Positions 51,727 through 59,951 of a stretch of 64,000 nt of DNA are shown piece after piece. The notes under the pieces are model-generated. The model was not told the origin of the DNA and made no database searches. It worked only from the letters and a program-made list of their open reading frames with translations. The stretch is from JBHENC01 sp046262295. Lineage in GTDB: Bacteria; Acidobacteriota; Blastocatellia; Pyrinomonadales; Pyrinomonadaceae. The stretch spans positions 1-64,000 of the forward strand of contig JBHENC010000002.1 in the NCBI GenBank assembly GCA_046262295.1. The letters are read 5' to 3'. Numbering within the stretch: position 1 is the stretch's first letter; each line of letters begins with the position of its first letter. A program made the position numbers and the translations under genes.

Positions 51727-53211
51727 ATGACGCAATCGCAGGACACGGAAGAACTAGAAACATACGCGCACGCCAACGCGGAGCTGGCCGTGCTGCCCGG
51801 CGACGCGCCGGACGATAATTCCCGTTCAAACGTCGTTTCAGATGTCGCGGCGCTCGATCCGCAAACTCCCATCTCGAAATCTTCTTTGCCGCAGCTTGCC
51901 GGTTACGTGCGGCGCGGCGCAAAGCCCAAACCCGTTTGGCAGTGCGGCGTAGAGTTTGAGGTCTTCGGCTATACGGCGCGCAATCTCGAACGCCTCAACC
52001 CGGAACAAATTCAGCGCGTGCTCGCAGGGCTTGCCGCCTCTTCGCACGCGACTTCCCGCAATGCAAATTTAATTCTTGAAGACGGCACGGCGATTGAAGC
52101 GTTGATAGACGGCGGCGGGCGCGTGACGATTGAGCCGGGCGGCCAAGTGGAATTCTCCGGCGCGCCGCATTCTTCGCTTTCCGAAATTGAAACGGATACG
52201 CGCGACTTTCTGGAGCGGCTGCACAGTGTTGCCGGAGAAAACGATTTCGTGTTTCTGGCGGCGGGCTTTGATCCGTTCAGGACGCTCGGAGAACAGCAGT
52301 GGTTTCCGAAACCGCGTTACAGCGTGATGCGTCCATATCTTGCGGCACACGGCGCGCGCGCGTGGGATATGATGAGCCGCACGTGCGCCGTGCAAGTTAA
52401 TCTGGACTATGAATCGGACGGCGATCTTGCGAAAAAGTTTGTGCTGGGAAATCGTCTTGCGCCGTATGTTGCGGCTATCTTCGCCAACTCGCCTTTTGCG
52501 GACGGCGTGCTCTCCGGCTACAAATCAACGCGCGCCGCTGCGTGGCTTGAAACGGACGACGCACGCGCCGGAGTCTCACCGCTCGCTTTCCAAGACGTTG
52601 ATTGCTTTTCGCCGGAAGCGTTCGTCGAATATGCTTTGACAGTGCCGATGATCTTCGTGAGGCGCGATGGAGGCTACGCAAACGCGGTAGCGGGTCAACC
52701 GTTCGGCGAGTTTCTGTTGCACGGGGCGGGCGCAATCGAACCCGTGTTTCAAGATTGGACGGATCACCTGACGACGATCTTTACGGAGGCGCGGCTTAAA
52801 CAGTATCTCGAAATGCGCAGCGCCGACGGTGGTACGCTGGAAATGGCATTGGCGCTGGCAGCACTCTGGCGCGGCCTTATGTATGACGACGCCGCGCTCG
52901 ACGAAGCCTTGCGCCTCGCGCCGAAGTTACAACCAAAAGAGATGCGCGCGTTGCAGGCAGCGGTGGCGCGCGACGGACTGGCGGCAGAAGAAGCGGGCGT
53001 CAATGTTCTGCGTGTGGCAAAGGATTTAATTGCGCTGGCCGCCGACGGTTTGCGCAGATTCGCTCCTGCCGAAGGAAAGTATCTGGATATCCTGCGCGAA
53101 CAGGTCATCGAAGATGAAGTTTGCCCGGCGGATATACAACTTCGCAACTGGCACGGCGCGGCATGGCACGGCTCTCTGCAAAAACTCGCACAAGGCTTGC
53201 GCGTCGCTTGA
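51727..53211 (+). CDS. egtA: glutamate-cysteine ligase (EgtA / plant-type GshA)
   Basis: A 494-residue GCS2-family ligase that makes gamma-glutamylcysteine from glutamate and cysteine with ATP. The family start is WQCGVEFEVFGYTARNLERL, with TIEPGGQVEFSGAPHSSLSE, FLAAGFDPFRTLGEQQWFPK and TCAVQVNLDYESDGDLAKKF following. Gamma-glutamylcysteine is the thiol donor in the mycobacterial-type ergothioneine route and also a precursor of glutathione. The close downstream position after egtD favours a role in ergothioneine. EgtC and EgtE are not encoded in the window, so the route is incomplete here. The first 55 residues are a poorly ordered extension. Confidence 0.88.
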   Translation: MTQSQDTEELETYAHANAELAVLPGDAPDDNSRSNVVSDVAALDPQTPISKSSLPQLAGYVRRGAKPKPVWQCGVEFEVFGYTARNLERLNPEQIQRVLAGLAASSHATSRNANLILEDGTAIEALIDGGGRVTIEPGGQVEFSGAPHSSLSEIETDTRDFLERLHSVAGENDFVFLAAGFDPFRTLGEQQWFPKPRYSVMRPYLAAHGARAWDMMSRTCAVQVNLDYESDGDLAKKFVLGNRLAPYVAAIFANSPFADGVLSGYKSTRAAAWLETDDARAGVSPLAFQDVDCFSPEAFVEYALTVPMIFVRRDGGYANAVAGQPFGEFLLHGAGAIEPVFQDWTDHLTTIFTEARLKQYLEMRSADGGTLEMALALAALWRGLMYDDAALDEALRLAPKLQPKEMRALQAAVARDGLAAEEAGVNVLRVAKDLIALAADGLRRFAPAEGKYLDILREQVIEDEVCPADIQLRNWHGAAWHGSLQKLAQGLRVA

Positions 53212-53263
53212 TGCGTAGAGTACTGCTTACAAAGATTAACGACTCTCTCAAACGCTCCTAAAG

Positions 53264-54052
53264 ATGTCTGCAAATCGCAAAGATGACGACGCGCTGGTTG
53301 AATTTTGCGGCGTGAGCTATGCGGTTCCCGGCGCGTCTTCACAAATCATTTCCGATCTCAATTTAACCGTGAAGCGCGGCGAAACGCTTGTGCTGCTGGG
53401 CGAATCCGGCTGCGGCAAGACGACGACGTTGCGGCTCATCAATCGTTTGCTTGTGCCGACTGGCGGCGAAGTTCGCGTCGAAGGCCGGGCGACAACGGAA
53501 TGGGATGCGATTCAGTTGCGCCGCCGGACGGGTTATGTGATTCAGGAAGCGGGACTCTTTCCGCATTTCACTGTGGAGCGTAACGTGGCGCTTGTGCCGA
53601 CGCTTGATGGTTGGGACGCCGCGCGAATCGCCGCGCGCGTGCGCGAACTGCTGGCGCTGGTTGGCTTGGAGGCGGACGAATATGCGGCGCGGTATCCGTA
53701 TGAATTGTCGGGCGGGCAGCGGCAGCGGGTCGGCGTCGCGCGTGCGCTCGCGGCTGATCCGCAATTACTGTTGCTGGATGAACCGTTCGGCGCGCTCGAT
53801 CCTCTAACGCGCGCATCGCTGCAAAAAGAGTTTGCGGAGCTGCGCACGCGGCTCAATAAGACAGCCGTCTTCGTCACGCATGATGTACGCGAGGCTTTGC
53901 TGCTGGCGACGCGCATCGGCCTGATGCACAAAGGCCGACTCGCACTGCTCGCCGCGCCCGAAGAGTTTCTGAAATCGGATGAACCGCACGCGCGCCGCTA
54001 TGTTGAGACGTTGCGGCTGAATGAAATCAACGGTGCGGAGAAGATGCGATGA
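53264..54052 (+). CDS. ABC importer ATPase, OpuCA/EgtV type
   Basis: A 262-residue ATPase of the quaternary-amine (osmoprotectant) importer family. Walker A is LLGESGCGKTTTLRLINRL, the Q loop is GYVIQEAGLFPHFTVERN, the signature is LSGGQRQRVGVARAL and Walker B is LLLLDEPFGALDP. The stop overlaps the permease start by four bases (ATGA), so the products form one transporter. CBS domains found on OpuCA-type ATPases are absent, as in EgtV. The gene lies 52 bases after the glutamate-cysteine ligase in the same direction, placing the importer with ergothioneine genes. Confidence 0.88.
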   Translation: MSANRKDDDALVEFCGVSYAVPGASSQIISDLNLTVKRGETLVLLGESGCGKTTTLRLINRLLVPTGGEVRVEGRATTEWDAIQLRRRTGYVIQEAGLFPHFTVERNVALVPTLDGWDAARIAARVRELLALVGLEADEYAARYPYELSGGQRQRVGVARALAADPQLLLLDEPFGALDPLTRASLQKEFAELRTRLNKTAVFVTHDVREALLLATRIGLMHKGRLALLAAPEEFLKSDEPHARRYVETLRLNEINGAEKMR

Positions 54053-55680
54053 ATCCGCGCGCATTTTTAATTGAGAACTGGCGCGAAATGCTGGCGCTGA
54101 CAGGGCAGCATCTCACGCTCGTACTTGCCTCCACTTCGATTGCCGTCCTCGTCGGTGTGCCGCTCGGAATCTTTCTCACGCGCCACGAACGCCTGCGCAG
54201 CCCCGTGCTCGGTCTGGCGAACATCATGCAGACGATTCCGAGCCTCGCCCTGTTCGGGTTTCTCATTCCGTTGCCGTTCATCGGCGGCATCGGCGCACGC
54301 ACCGCTATCGTCGCGTTGGTGCTTTACAGTTTGCTACCCATTATTCGCAACACCGTGACGGGCATCACGGGCGTGGACAGGGGCGTGCGCGAAGCGGCGC
54401 TGGCGATGGGCATGACGGACAAACAGATTCTCTGGCAAGTGGAATTGCCGCTGGCGATGAGCGTGATTTTGACGGGCGTGCGGGTGGCGGTGGTCATCGC
54501 CGTCGGCGTTGCAACGATTGCGGCGGCGATTGGCGCGGGCGGACTCGGCACATACATTTTTCGCGGGCTGCGTGTGCTGAACAACGATTTGATACTCGCG
54601 GGCGCAGTCCCGGCGGCGCTGATGGCGCTAGCCGCAGACTTCGGACTCGGGCTATTAGAGAAGCGTTATGATTTTCGCGCGCGTCGCAAAACGGAAAAGA
54701 AAAGTTTTGTTGGCGCGCGTCTCGCGTGGGTGGCGGCTTTCGCGTGCATTGTTTTGCTCATCGGTGGTTACGCTTTGTTTGGGCGTGGAGGCGTTGACAA
54801 CGCGACGACGATGGCGGGCGGCGAAGTTGCAACTGAACAAAAGAACGGCGCGCACATCGCCGTCGGCGCAAAGGATTTTACGGAGAGCGGTATTCTCGCG
54901 GAGATTATCGCGCAGACCTTAGAAGCGCGCGGCTTTGAAGTCGAACGGCGCGAACTCTCCGGCAATCTATGCCACGATGCGATTGTTTCCGGCCAGATTG
55001 ATGTTTACCCGGAATACACGGGAACGTCCTTCACGGCGATTCTGCATCATTCGCCGGTTTCCGATGCGCGGGCGGTGCGCGAACAGGTGGCGCGCGAATA
55101 CGCGGAAAAATTCGGCGTCGAAGTCGGCGCGGCGTTCGGCTTCAGCAACGATTTCGCCATTCTCGTGCGCGGCAAAGACGCGCGCGAGTTGAAACTAAAA
55201 ACCATATCGGATGCAGCGTCGCACACATCAAAGTGGCGCGCCGGATTCGGGCAGGATTTTATGTCGCGGGCGGACGGTTATCAAGGCTTTGCGCGGGCTT
55301 ACGATCTGAAATTCGCGGAGCCGCCGCGCGAGATGGATTTGTCTTTAACGTACCGCGCGCTCGCTGCCGGGCAAGTTGATCTAATCGCCGGAAATTCTAC
55401 GGACGGATTGATTGCTACGCTCGATCTTGTGCAACTCGCGGATGACCGCCACTATTTTCCGCCTTACGAAGCCGTCGTGCTGCTGCGCAAGGATACGATA
55501 GCGCGCGCGCCCGTTGCTGCCGAAGCTCTCAAGCAGTTGAGCGATTCGATCCCGACGGAAGAGATGCGTCGCTTGAACTATGAAGTTGACGGCAAGAAGC
55601 GCGCCGTTAAGGATGTCGTGCGCGAGTGGATAAAGAAAGCGAGCGCGCAAGCCACGAGTGAGCCGCGCGCTGTGAACTAG
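54049..55680 (+). CDS. fused permease / substrate-binding protein of ABC importer, EgtU-like
   Basis: A 543-residue fusion. Residues 1-210 are a permease with about five helices (LTLVLASTSIAVLVGVPLGI, NIMQTIPSLALFGFLIPLPF) and the ATPase-coupling loop REAALAMGMTDKQILWQVEL. A further helix (LAWVAAFACIVLLIGGYALF) leads to an extracytoplasmic binding domain from about 267: VGAKDFTESGILAEIIAQTL, GQIDVYPEYTGTSFTAIL, YRALAAGQVDLIAGNSTDGL. This is the OpuC / glycine-betaine-like fold. Fusion of permease and receptor occurs in EgtU, the ergothioneine uptake protein, and in some betaine or choline importers. The setting next to egtD and egtA makes ergothioneine or a precursor betaine such as hercynine the favoured substrate, by inference. 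Confidence 0.85.
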   Translation: MNPRAFLIENWREMLALTGQHLTLVLASTSIAVLVGVPLGIFLTRHERLRSPVLGLANIMQTIPSLALFGFLIPLPFIGGIGARTAIVALVLYSLLPIIRNTVTGITGVDRGVREAALAMGMTDKQILWQVELPLAMSVILTGVRVAVVIAVGVATIAAAIGAGGLGTYIFRGLRVLNNDLILAGAVPAALMALAADFGLGLLEKRYDFRARRKTEKKSFVGARLAWVAAFACIVLLIGGYALFGRGGVDNATTMAGGEVATEQKNGAHIAVGAKDFTESGILAEIIAQTLEARGFEVERRELSGNLCHDAIVSGQIDVYPEYTGTSFTAILHHSPVSDARAVREQVAREYAEKFGVEVGAAFGFSNDFAILVRGKDARELKLKTISDAASHTSKWRAGFGQDFMSRADGYQGFARAYDLKFAEPPREMDLSLTYRALAAGQVDLIAGNSTDGLIATLDLVQLADDRHYFPPYEAVVLLRKDTIARAPVAAEALKQLSDSIPTEEMRRLNYEVDGKKRAVKDVVREWIKKASAQATSEPRAVN

Positions 55681-56333
55681 CGGGAAGCAATGCGCTTCAC
55701 GGATGCAACTAAGATAAACAGTTCGCCGGGCTGACCGGCAGGCATGATGCCGATGACTGTCGGCGCTGCTTCGCGCAGACTCACTTCGGTGGTGATGCCT
55801 GTATTCTCGTATTGAAGTGCGGGGACGCTCACGCCGTTCTCACCGCGCGCGGTTGAAGTTTGAACAGGCACTTTCTGCCCGAACCTGAATCTTTCTATTT
55901 TCACGAATTGCTGCCCGGCGGCGTCCGTTATTAACCGAATATTGCCCAATGTAAATTCATAAAAGGTCGGCGCGGAAGACGTGGACGGGGCGAACGGCGC
56001 ATTGCCGACAATGCCGCTTACCTGCAAATTGCCGCCGTCTCGAACGCGATTAAGAAAGGTCGTCGTTAACTTGTAGTTGGCGAAAGGCAGCGACGATTTC
56101 AACTGCCTGATGACGCCGTCCACTGCTTGCGGCACATCGCTTTTTTCACCCGCTTTGTTTGAAGCGACGAGTAAATATAACTGCACTTCGTGATTGACTT
56201 CGATGCTTTTGGCGCTGGTAATCGTTTCCGTCAGCGGCGTGCTTTGCGCGGCTGCGACATTGAAGTTTGCGAGAATGAGACAACAAGCGAACGCGCAGAG
56301 CAACACAGTGCGATGACATTTAAGTTTATTCAT
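55677..56333 (-). CDS. secreted hypothetical protein
   Basis: A 218-residue protein with a signal peptide (TVLLCAFACCLILANFNVAA, ending AQS). The mature part is beta-rich (VQLYLLVASNK, TFYEFTLGNIRLI, GELFILVASVKRI) with no domain I recognise; the general pattern recalls the small domains of secretin-like or pilus accessory proteins, but that is weak. Its stop codon shares the palindromic CTAG with the stop of the converging permease gene, so the two transcripts overlap at their ends. Confidence 0.65.
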   Translation of the reverse strand: MNKLKCHRTVLLCAFACCLILANFNVAAAQSTPLTETITSAKSIEVNHEVQLYLLVASNKAGEKSDVPQAVDGVIRQLKSSLPFANYKLTTTFLNRVRDGGNLQVSGIVGNAPFAPSTSSAPTFYEFTLGNIRLITDAAGQQFVKIERFRFGQKVPVQTSTARGENGVSVPALQYENTGITTEVSLREAAPTVIGIMPAGQPGELFILVASVKRIASR

Positions 56334-56587
56334 CTAAAAATTCCTTCCATGATGGAAATCGTTTGAGTCGAGCTTGCCGCAGCTTTCATGCGTGCTGTGT
56401 GGTTTCACGTTAGCATTCAAATAAAGTTCCGTAAGGTAAGGGGCACGCTCTAAGATGAACCGGCGGCGTTGAACCGGTTGCGCATCTTTGCAGCGCGGCG
56501 TTGGTATTTATCTTGCCGCACGGATAGTGGTATGCTTCTTATGACAAAATATTAGAAGATAAGAGATACGCGAACGGGAGTTGAGTG

Positions 56588-56884
56588 ATGAGACAACCGG
56601 AACACGCGGTGGAGATTAGGACGGGACGGCGCGGGGAGGACGGGCGTGTGCATCTGTCGCTTTTCACAAATGATATGCTCGCGTTGACCGTCGAAGGGCA
56701 CGGCGACCGCACGCCGACGCTGCTGTTGACGCTGGAGCAATCAAGGCAACTGCACAGCGCACTAACCGAGTTCGTTCAACTTCTTGAAGAGGCCGAAGGC
56801 CGGGGGACGGGGGATTTGCAGCCGCCCGCAACAGCCATATGGCAGGGCACGGAGCGCCGGACGACAGGCCAATTGAACAAATAA
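56588..56884 (+). CDS. small hypothetical protein
   Basis: A 98-residue protein of unknown function. It has a beta-rich first half (VHLSLFTNDMLALTVEG, TPTLLLTL) followed by a helix (SRQLHSALTEFVQLLEEAE) and a polar tail. A GGGAG precedes the ATG at 56588. A strong terminator overlaps the stop codon, which supports a real single-gene transcript. Confidence 0.6.
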   Translation: MRQPEHAVEIRTGRRGEDGRVHLSLFTNDMLALTVEGHGDRTPTLLLTLEQSRQLHSALTEFVQLLEEAEGRGTGDLQPPATAIWQGTERRTTGQLNK

Positions 56885-56927
56885 AAAGAAGCGCGCCGCA
56901 TAACGCAAGCGGCGCGCTTCTTTTTAT
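56881..56927. terminator. bidirectional terminator
   Basis: AAAAAGAAGCGCGCCGC pairs perfectly with GCGGCGCGCTTCTTTTT around a nine-base loop, overlapping the stop of the small hypothetical gene and preceding the end of the converging secreted gene. A and T runs flank it on opposite sides. Confidence 0.93.
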
Positions 56928-56968
56928 TTTCGGGATTGGGTTGCTCGTCTCTACTCTTAGTTCTTGCC

Positions 56969-57367
56969 TTATTTCTTGGCGACGAGCGTCACGCGCACGG
57001 GCTGGCCGAGCGCGTCTCTGGATACCTGCACGGTCTGCGTCTGGAAACCCTTGGCTTTAACGATCAATTTAAGGTCGCCCATGTGCAGCGGCGGGAGCAC
57101 CGAGACGCCGCGCGCGTCCGTGAAGTTGCGCGATTCGCAGAAGAAGCCGTCGGTGCGACGCGATTCGAGTTTGGCCTGCGCGCCTTTGACGGGATTACCG
57201 TTTTGATCCATTACGCGCAGGTCGAGACGGCCGATGCCGTTCATCACTTTTGGCGCTTGACCCATATTGGGCACGTTCTGCATATTCTCTGAACCATTTG
57301 TGCCTTGCGCGAAGCCCGCGCTAAATGTCGCTCCGGCGATTAAGGCTGCGGCGATAAATTTACGCAT
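56969..57367 (-). CDS. secreted carboxypeptidase-regulatory-like domain protein
   Basis: A 132-residue exported protein. A signal peptide (IAAALIAGATFSAGFA) is followed by a short Asn/Gly/Gln-rich stretch and a small beta-sandwich of the carboxypeptidase regulatory-like type: LDLRVMDQNGNPVKGAQAKL, FTDARGVSVLPPLHMGDLKL and IVKAKGFQTQTVQV. Such domains occur in surface proteins and may mediate binding. Two Cys/His features (FFCESRNF) could contribute a disulfide or metal site, but this is speculative. Confidence 0.72.
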   Translation of the reverse strand: MRKFIAAALIAGATFSAGFAQGTNGSENMQNVPNMGQAPKVMNGIGRLDLRVMDQNGNPVKGAQAKLESRRTDGFFCESRNFTDARGVSVLPPLHMGDLKLIVKAKGFQTQTVQVSRDALGQPVRVTLVAKK

Positions 57368-57647
57368 AATTTTTGCAATTCCTCCGGGTTAAAATGTCTT
57401 GAGAGGGAACGAAGCCGCAGGCGACACGCCGTGCGCTTTCATGCCGTTAATTTTGGGTATTTCGCGCGCGATTGCGACGCTACTAAGTTAGAGGTTAAAA
57501 TGCCGGAAACGGTTGCCAGCGAATCCGCTCCGACGTGTGATTCGGCGAGCTTTTCAGCCCGCAACCTCAAAGCATTATATAGCACTTGAACAGGCTTTGA
57601 AAGTATAAATTTTACCGTATTTCCCGCTCACCGAAAAAGGACACCAC

Positions 57648-58976
57648 ATGAAAAAGTTTCTTTCCGTTTTTCTCGTCGTTCTGGTTCTCTCTGTGCCGTC
57701 TTCGACGCTTTACGCGCAAACATCCAGGGCTTCGCCGCCCGTTGTTTTGACGCTTGTCAAAGCGGGGCGTTTGATTGATACGCGAGGCGGGCGCGTCCTC
57801 GAAAATCAGGGCATTCTCATTGAAAATGATCGCATCAAGGCCGTCGGCGCATGGAATGAAATAAGTGCGCGGGCACAGGGGGCGCGTGTCATTGATCTAT
57901 CGCGCGCCACCGTTTTGCCCGGCCTCTCGGATTGCCACACGCACGTTCTGTTGCAGGGCGACATAACGGCGGAAGATTACGATGTGCAACTATTGAAGGA
58001 GTCAATCCCGTACCGCACGATTCGCGCCACCGCCGCCGCCCGCACCGCTTTGATGAACGGCTTCACGGCGTTGCGCGATCTAGAGACGGAAGGCGCGATG
58101 TATGCGGACGTGGATGTGAAGACGGCGATTGCGCGCGGCGTTATTCCGGGGCCGCGTATGTTCGTCTCAACCCGCGCGTTTTCCGCGACGGGAATGTATC
58201 CGCTGTCCGGTTACTCGTGGGAAATCAAAGTGCCGGAAGGCGTGCAGATTGTTGACGGCGCGGATAACGTGCGCAAAGCCGTGCGCGAGCAAGTGAAATA
58301 CGGCGCGGACTGGATCAAGTTCTACGCGGATCGTCGTTATTACATCAAAGACGGCGCGCTTCATTCGTGGGTCAATTTCACGGACGAAGAGATGGACGCG
58401 ATGGTAAAAGAAGCGCATCGTCTGGGACACCGCGTCGCCGCGCACGCGATGGGCTACGAAGGCATTGACGCCGCGTTGCGCCATAATGTTGATTCCATCG
58501 AGCACGGCGACGGCCTCAACGAAGAGTTAATGACGCGGATGGTCAAGCAGGGCGCGTACTGGTGTCCAACGATTTATGTCGGCGTCTTCGTCGCGGAAGG
58601 ACGCGCGGCGGCGGGCGCACCCATCTGGCTGACGATGCGCGACCTCGAAGCGAAAGCGTTCGGGCAGGCCGTGCGCAAGGGCGTCAAGATTGCGTTCGGC
58701 ACGGATGCAGGCGGCTTTCCCTGGACGGAGAACGCCGCGAAAGAGTTCGCTTATATGGTGCGCTACGGGATGACGCCGATGCAGGCGATTCAATCCGCGA
58801 CCATTGTCGCCGCCGATTTACTGGAACGCCCGAACGACATGGGCGCACTCGAAGCGGGCAAATACGCCGACATCATCGCCGTCACAGGTGATCCGTTGCG
58901 CGACATTACGGAGCTTGAGCGCGTCAAGTTTGTGATGAAAGGCGGCAAAGTCGAGCGCGGCGACATGGGGCGTTAA
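57648..58976 (+). CDS. secreted metal-dependent amidohydrolase
   Basis: A 442-residue amidohydrolase (imidazolonepropionase/prolidase-like group) with a signal peptide (FLVVLVLSVPSSTLYAQ). The metal ligands are H97 and H99 (LSDCHTHVLL), a Lys in DWIKFYADRR that is probably carboxylated, His residues in HRVAAHAMGYEG and SIEHGDGL, and the Asp in AFGTDAGGF. The C-terminal part (GMTPMQAIQSATIVAADLL, GALEAGKYADIIAVTGDPL) is a standard ending. It should hydrolyse an amide, perhaps a dipeptide, outside the cytoplasm. Its last 207 bases occur again at 60195-60401. Confidence 0.92.
   Translation: MKKFLSVFLVVLVLSVPSSTLYAQTSRASPPVVLTLVKAGRLIDTRGGRVLENQGILIENDRIKAVGAWNEISARAQGARVIDLSRATVLPGLSDCHTHVLLQGDITAEDYDVQLLKESIPYRTIRATAAARTALMNGFTALRDLETEGAMYADVDVKTAIARGVIPGPRMFVSTRAFSATGMYPLSGYSWEIKVPEGVQIVDGADNVRKAVREQVKYGADWIKFYADRRYYIKDGALHSWVNFTDEEMDAMVKEAHRLGHRVAAHAMGYEGIDAALRHNVDSIEHGDGLNEELMTRMVKQGAYWCPTIYVGVFVAEGRAAAGAPIWLTMRDLEAKAFGQAVRKGVKIAFGTDAGGFPWTENAAKEFAYMVRYGMTPMQAIQSATIVAADLLERPNDMGALEAGKYADIIAVTGDPLRDITELERVKFVMKGGKVERGDMGR
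58770..58976 (+). repeat. direct repeat copy A: 3' end of the amidohydrolase
   Basis: This 207-base segment, from an internal ATG to the stop codon, matches 60195-60401 with no gaps and ten mismatches by my count (about 95% identity). Seven mismatches are synonymous, two change an amino acid and one changes TAA to TGA. Confidence 0.93.
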
Positions 58977-59130
58977 TAAGGACAATGTTTTTGTTAATCT
59001 CCAAATAATAGGTTGAATAGGTCAACAAATATAAAATTCAGCCTGTAAAAGATGTTGCTTCAGGAGCTGTCCGGTGATAGATTGTGCAGATATTACAAGG
59101 GATATTGCAATGTAATAAGGAGATATTTGT

Positions 59131-59934
59131 ATGTGGAGCCGCAAGAAAACCATATGCTTACTTTTCACAGTGATTGCTGTAGCAGTAGTAACCGCAATGG
59201 CGACGTTGCAGAGTCAAGGCGAAAACAAGGCACAGCGTCCGAGTATAGAAGAAAAAAACAAAGACTTTTCGAGTAAGCTGCCTATTGCTGATTATGAAGT
59301 TTCAGAACCTACAGACATGGAGAGTGCGAGACGCCTTGCCAAAAGCAAAACACACAATTACCCACACGGCTCAAAGATAGACCCATCTAACCCTGTAAGA
59401 AGAGCCTCCCGGTACGATTGGGAACTGGGATTAGCTTCAACTCTACCAACATCTCAAAGCAGTGCCATTATCATTGGGGAAGTAGTTAATGCTAAAGCTC
59501 ATCTATCCGAAGATAAAACTAATGTCTATTCGGAGTTTACGATACGAACAGAGGGGATTCTTAAGGATGATAGCAGCGAACCGATAGCCATCGGAGATTT
59601 GATTGCTACGGAACGGCAAAGTGGCCGCGTGCGGCTTCCAGCAGGTAGTATTTCAGTCTTTTATGTTACAGGTCAAAATCCACCTCAAGTAGGGCGGCGA
59701 TATGTACTCTTTCTTGGATACAATCGGCAGGACGCTAATAGCAGAAGCATAGCAAGCCCACGCGATATGAACCGGCATATACTGACCGGATACGAGTTCC
59801 GCGCAGGACAGATTTTCCCACTAGATGGCGCAGGTGGAAGAAACTTTCAAGAGCATGAAGGTAAGGACGAAGTAACATTCTTAAATGAAATACGGCGTCT
59901 TATCACGAACCCGCCTCAAACATCATCTAAATAA
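59131..59934 (+). CDS. secreted hypothetical protein in AT-rich segment
   Basis: A 267-residue protein with an N-terminal signal or anchor helix (TICLLFTVIAVAVVTAMATL). The mature part shows SSAIIIGEVVNAKAHLS, FTIRTEGILKDDSSEPI, IATERQSGRVRLPAG and RRYVLFLGYNRQ, a layout similar to the protein encoded at 30210-30803. No function is known. The DNA is clearly more AT-rich than the amidohydrolase before it, consistent with acquisition from elsewhere. The ATG at 59131 follows a TAAGGAGATA site. It is followed after 17 bases by the chimeric gene. Confidence 0.68.
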   Translation: MWSRKKTICLLFTVIAVAVVTAMATLQSQGENKAQRPSIEEKNKDFSSKLPIADYEVSEPTDMESARRLAKSKTHNYPHGSKIDPSNPVRRASRYDWELGLASTLPTSQSSAIIIGEVVNAKAHLSEDKTNVYSEFTIRTEGILKDDSSEPIAIGDLIATERQSGRVRLPAGSISVFYVTGQNPPQVGRRYVLFLGYNRQDANSRSIASPRDMNRHILTGYEFRAGQIFPLDGAGGRNFQEHEGKDEVTFLNEIRRLITNPPQTSSK

Positions 59935-59951
59935 ATTGTAAGGAGAAAGTC

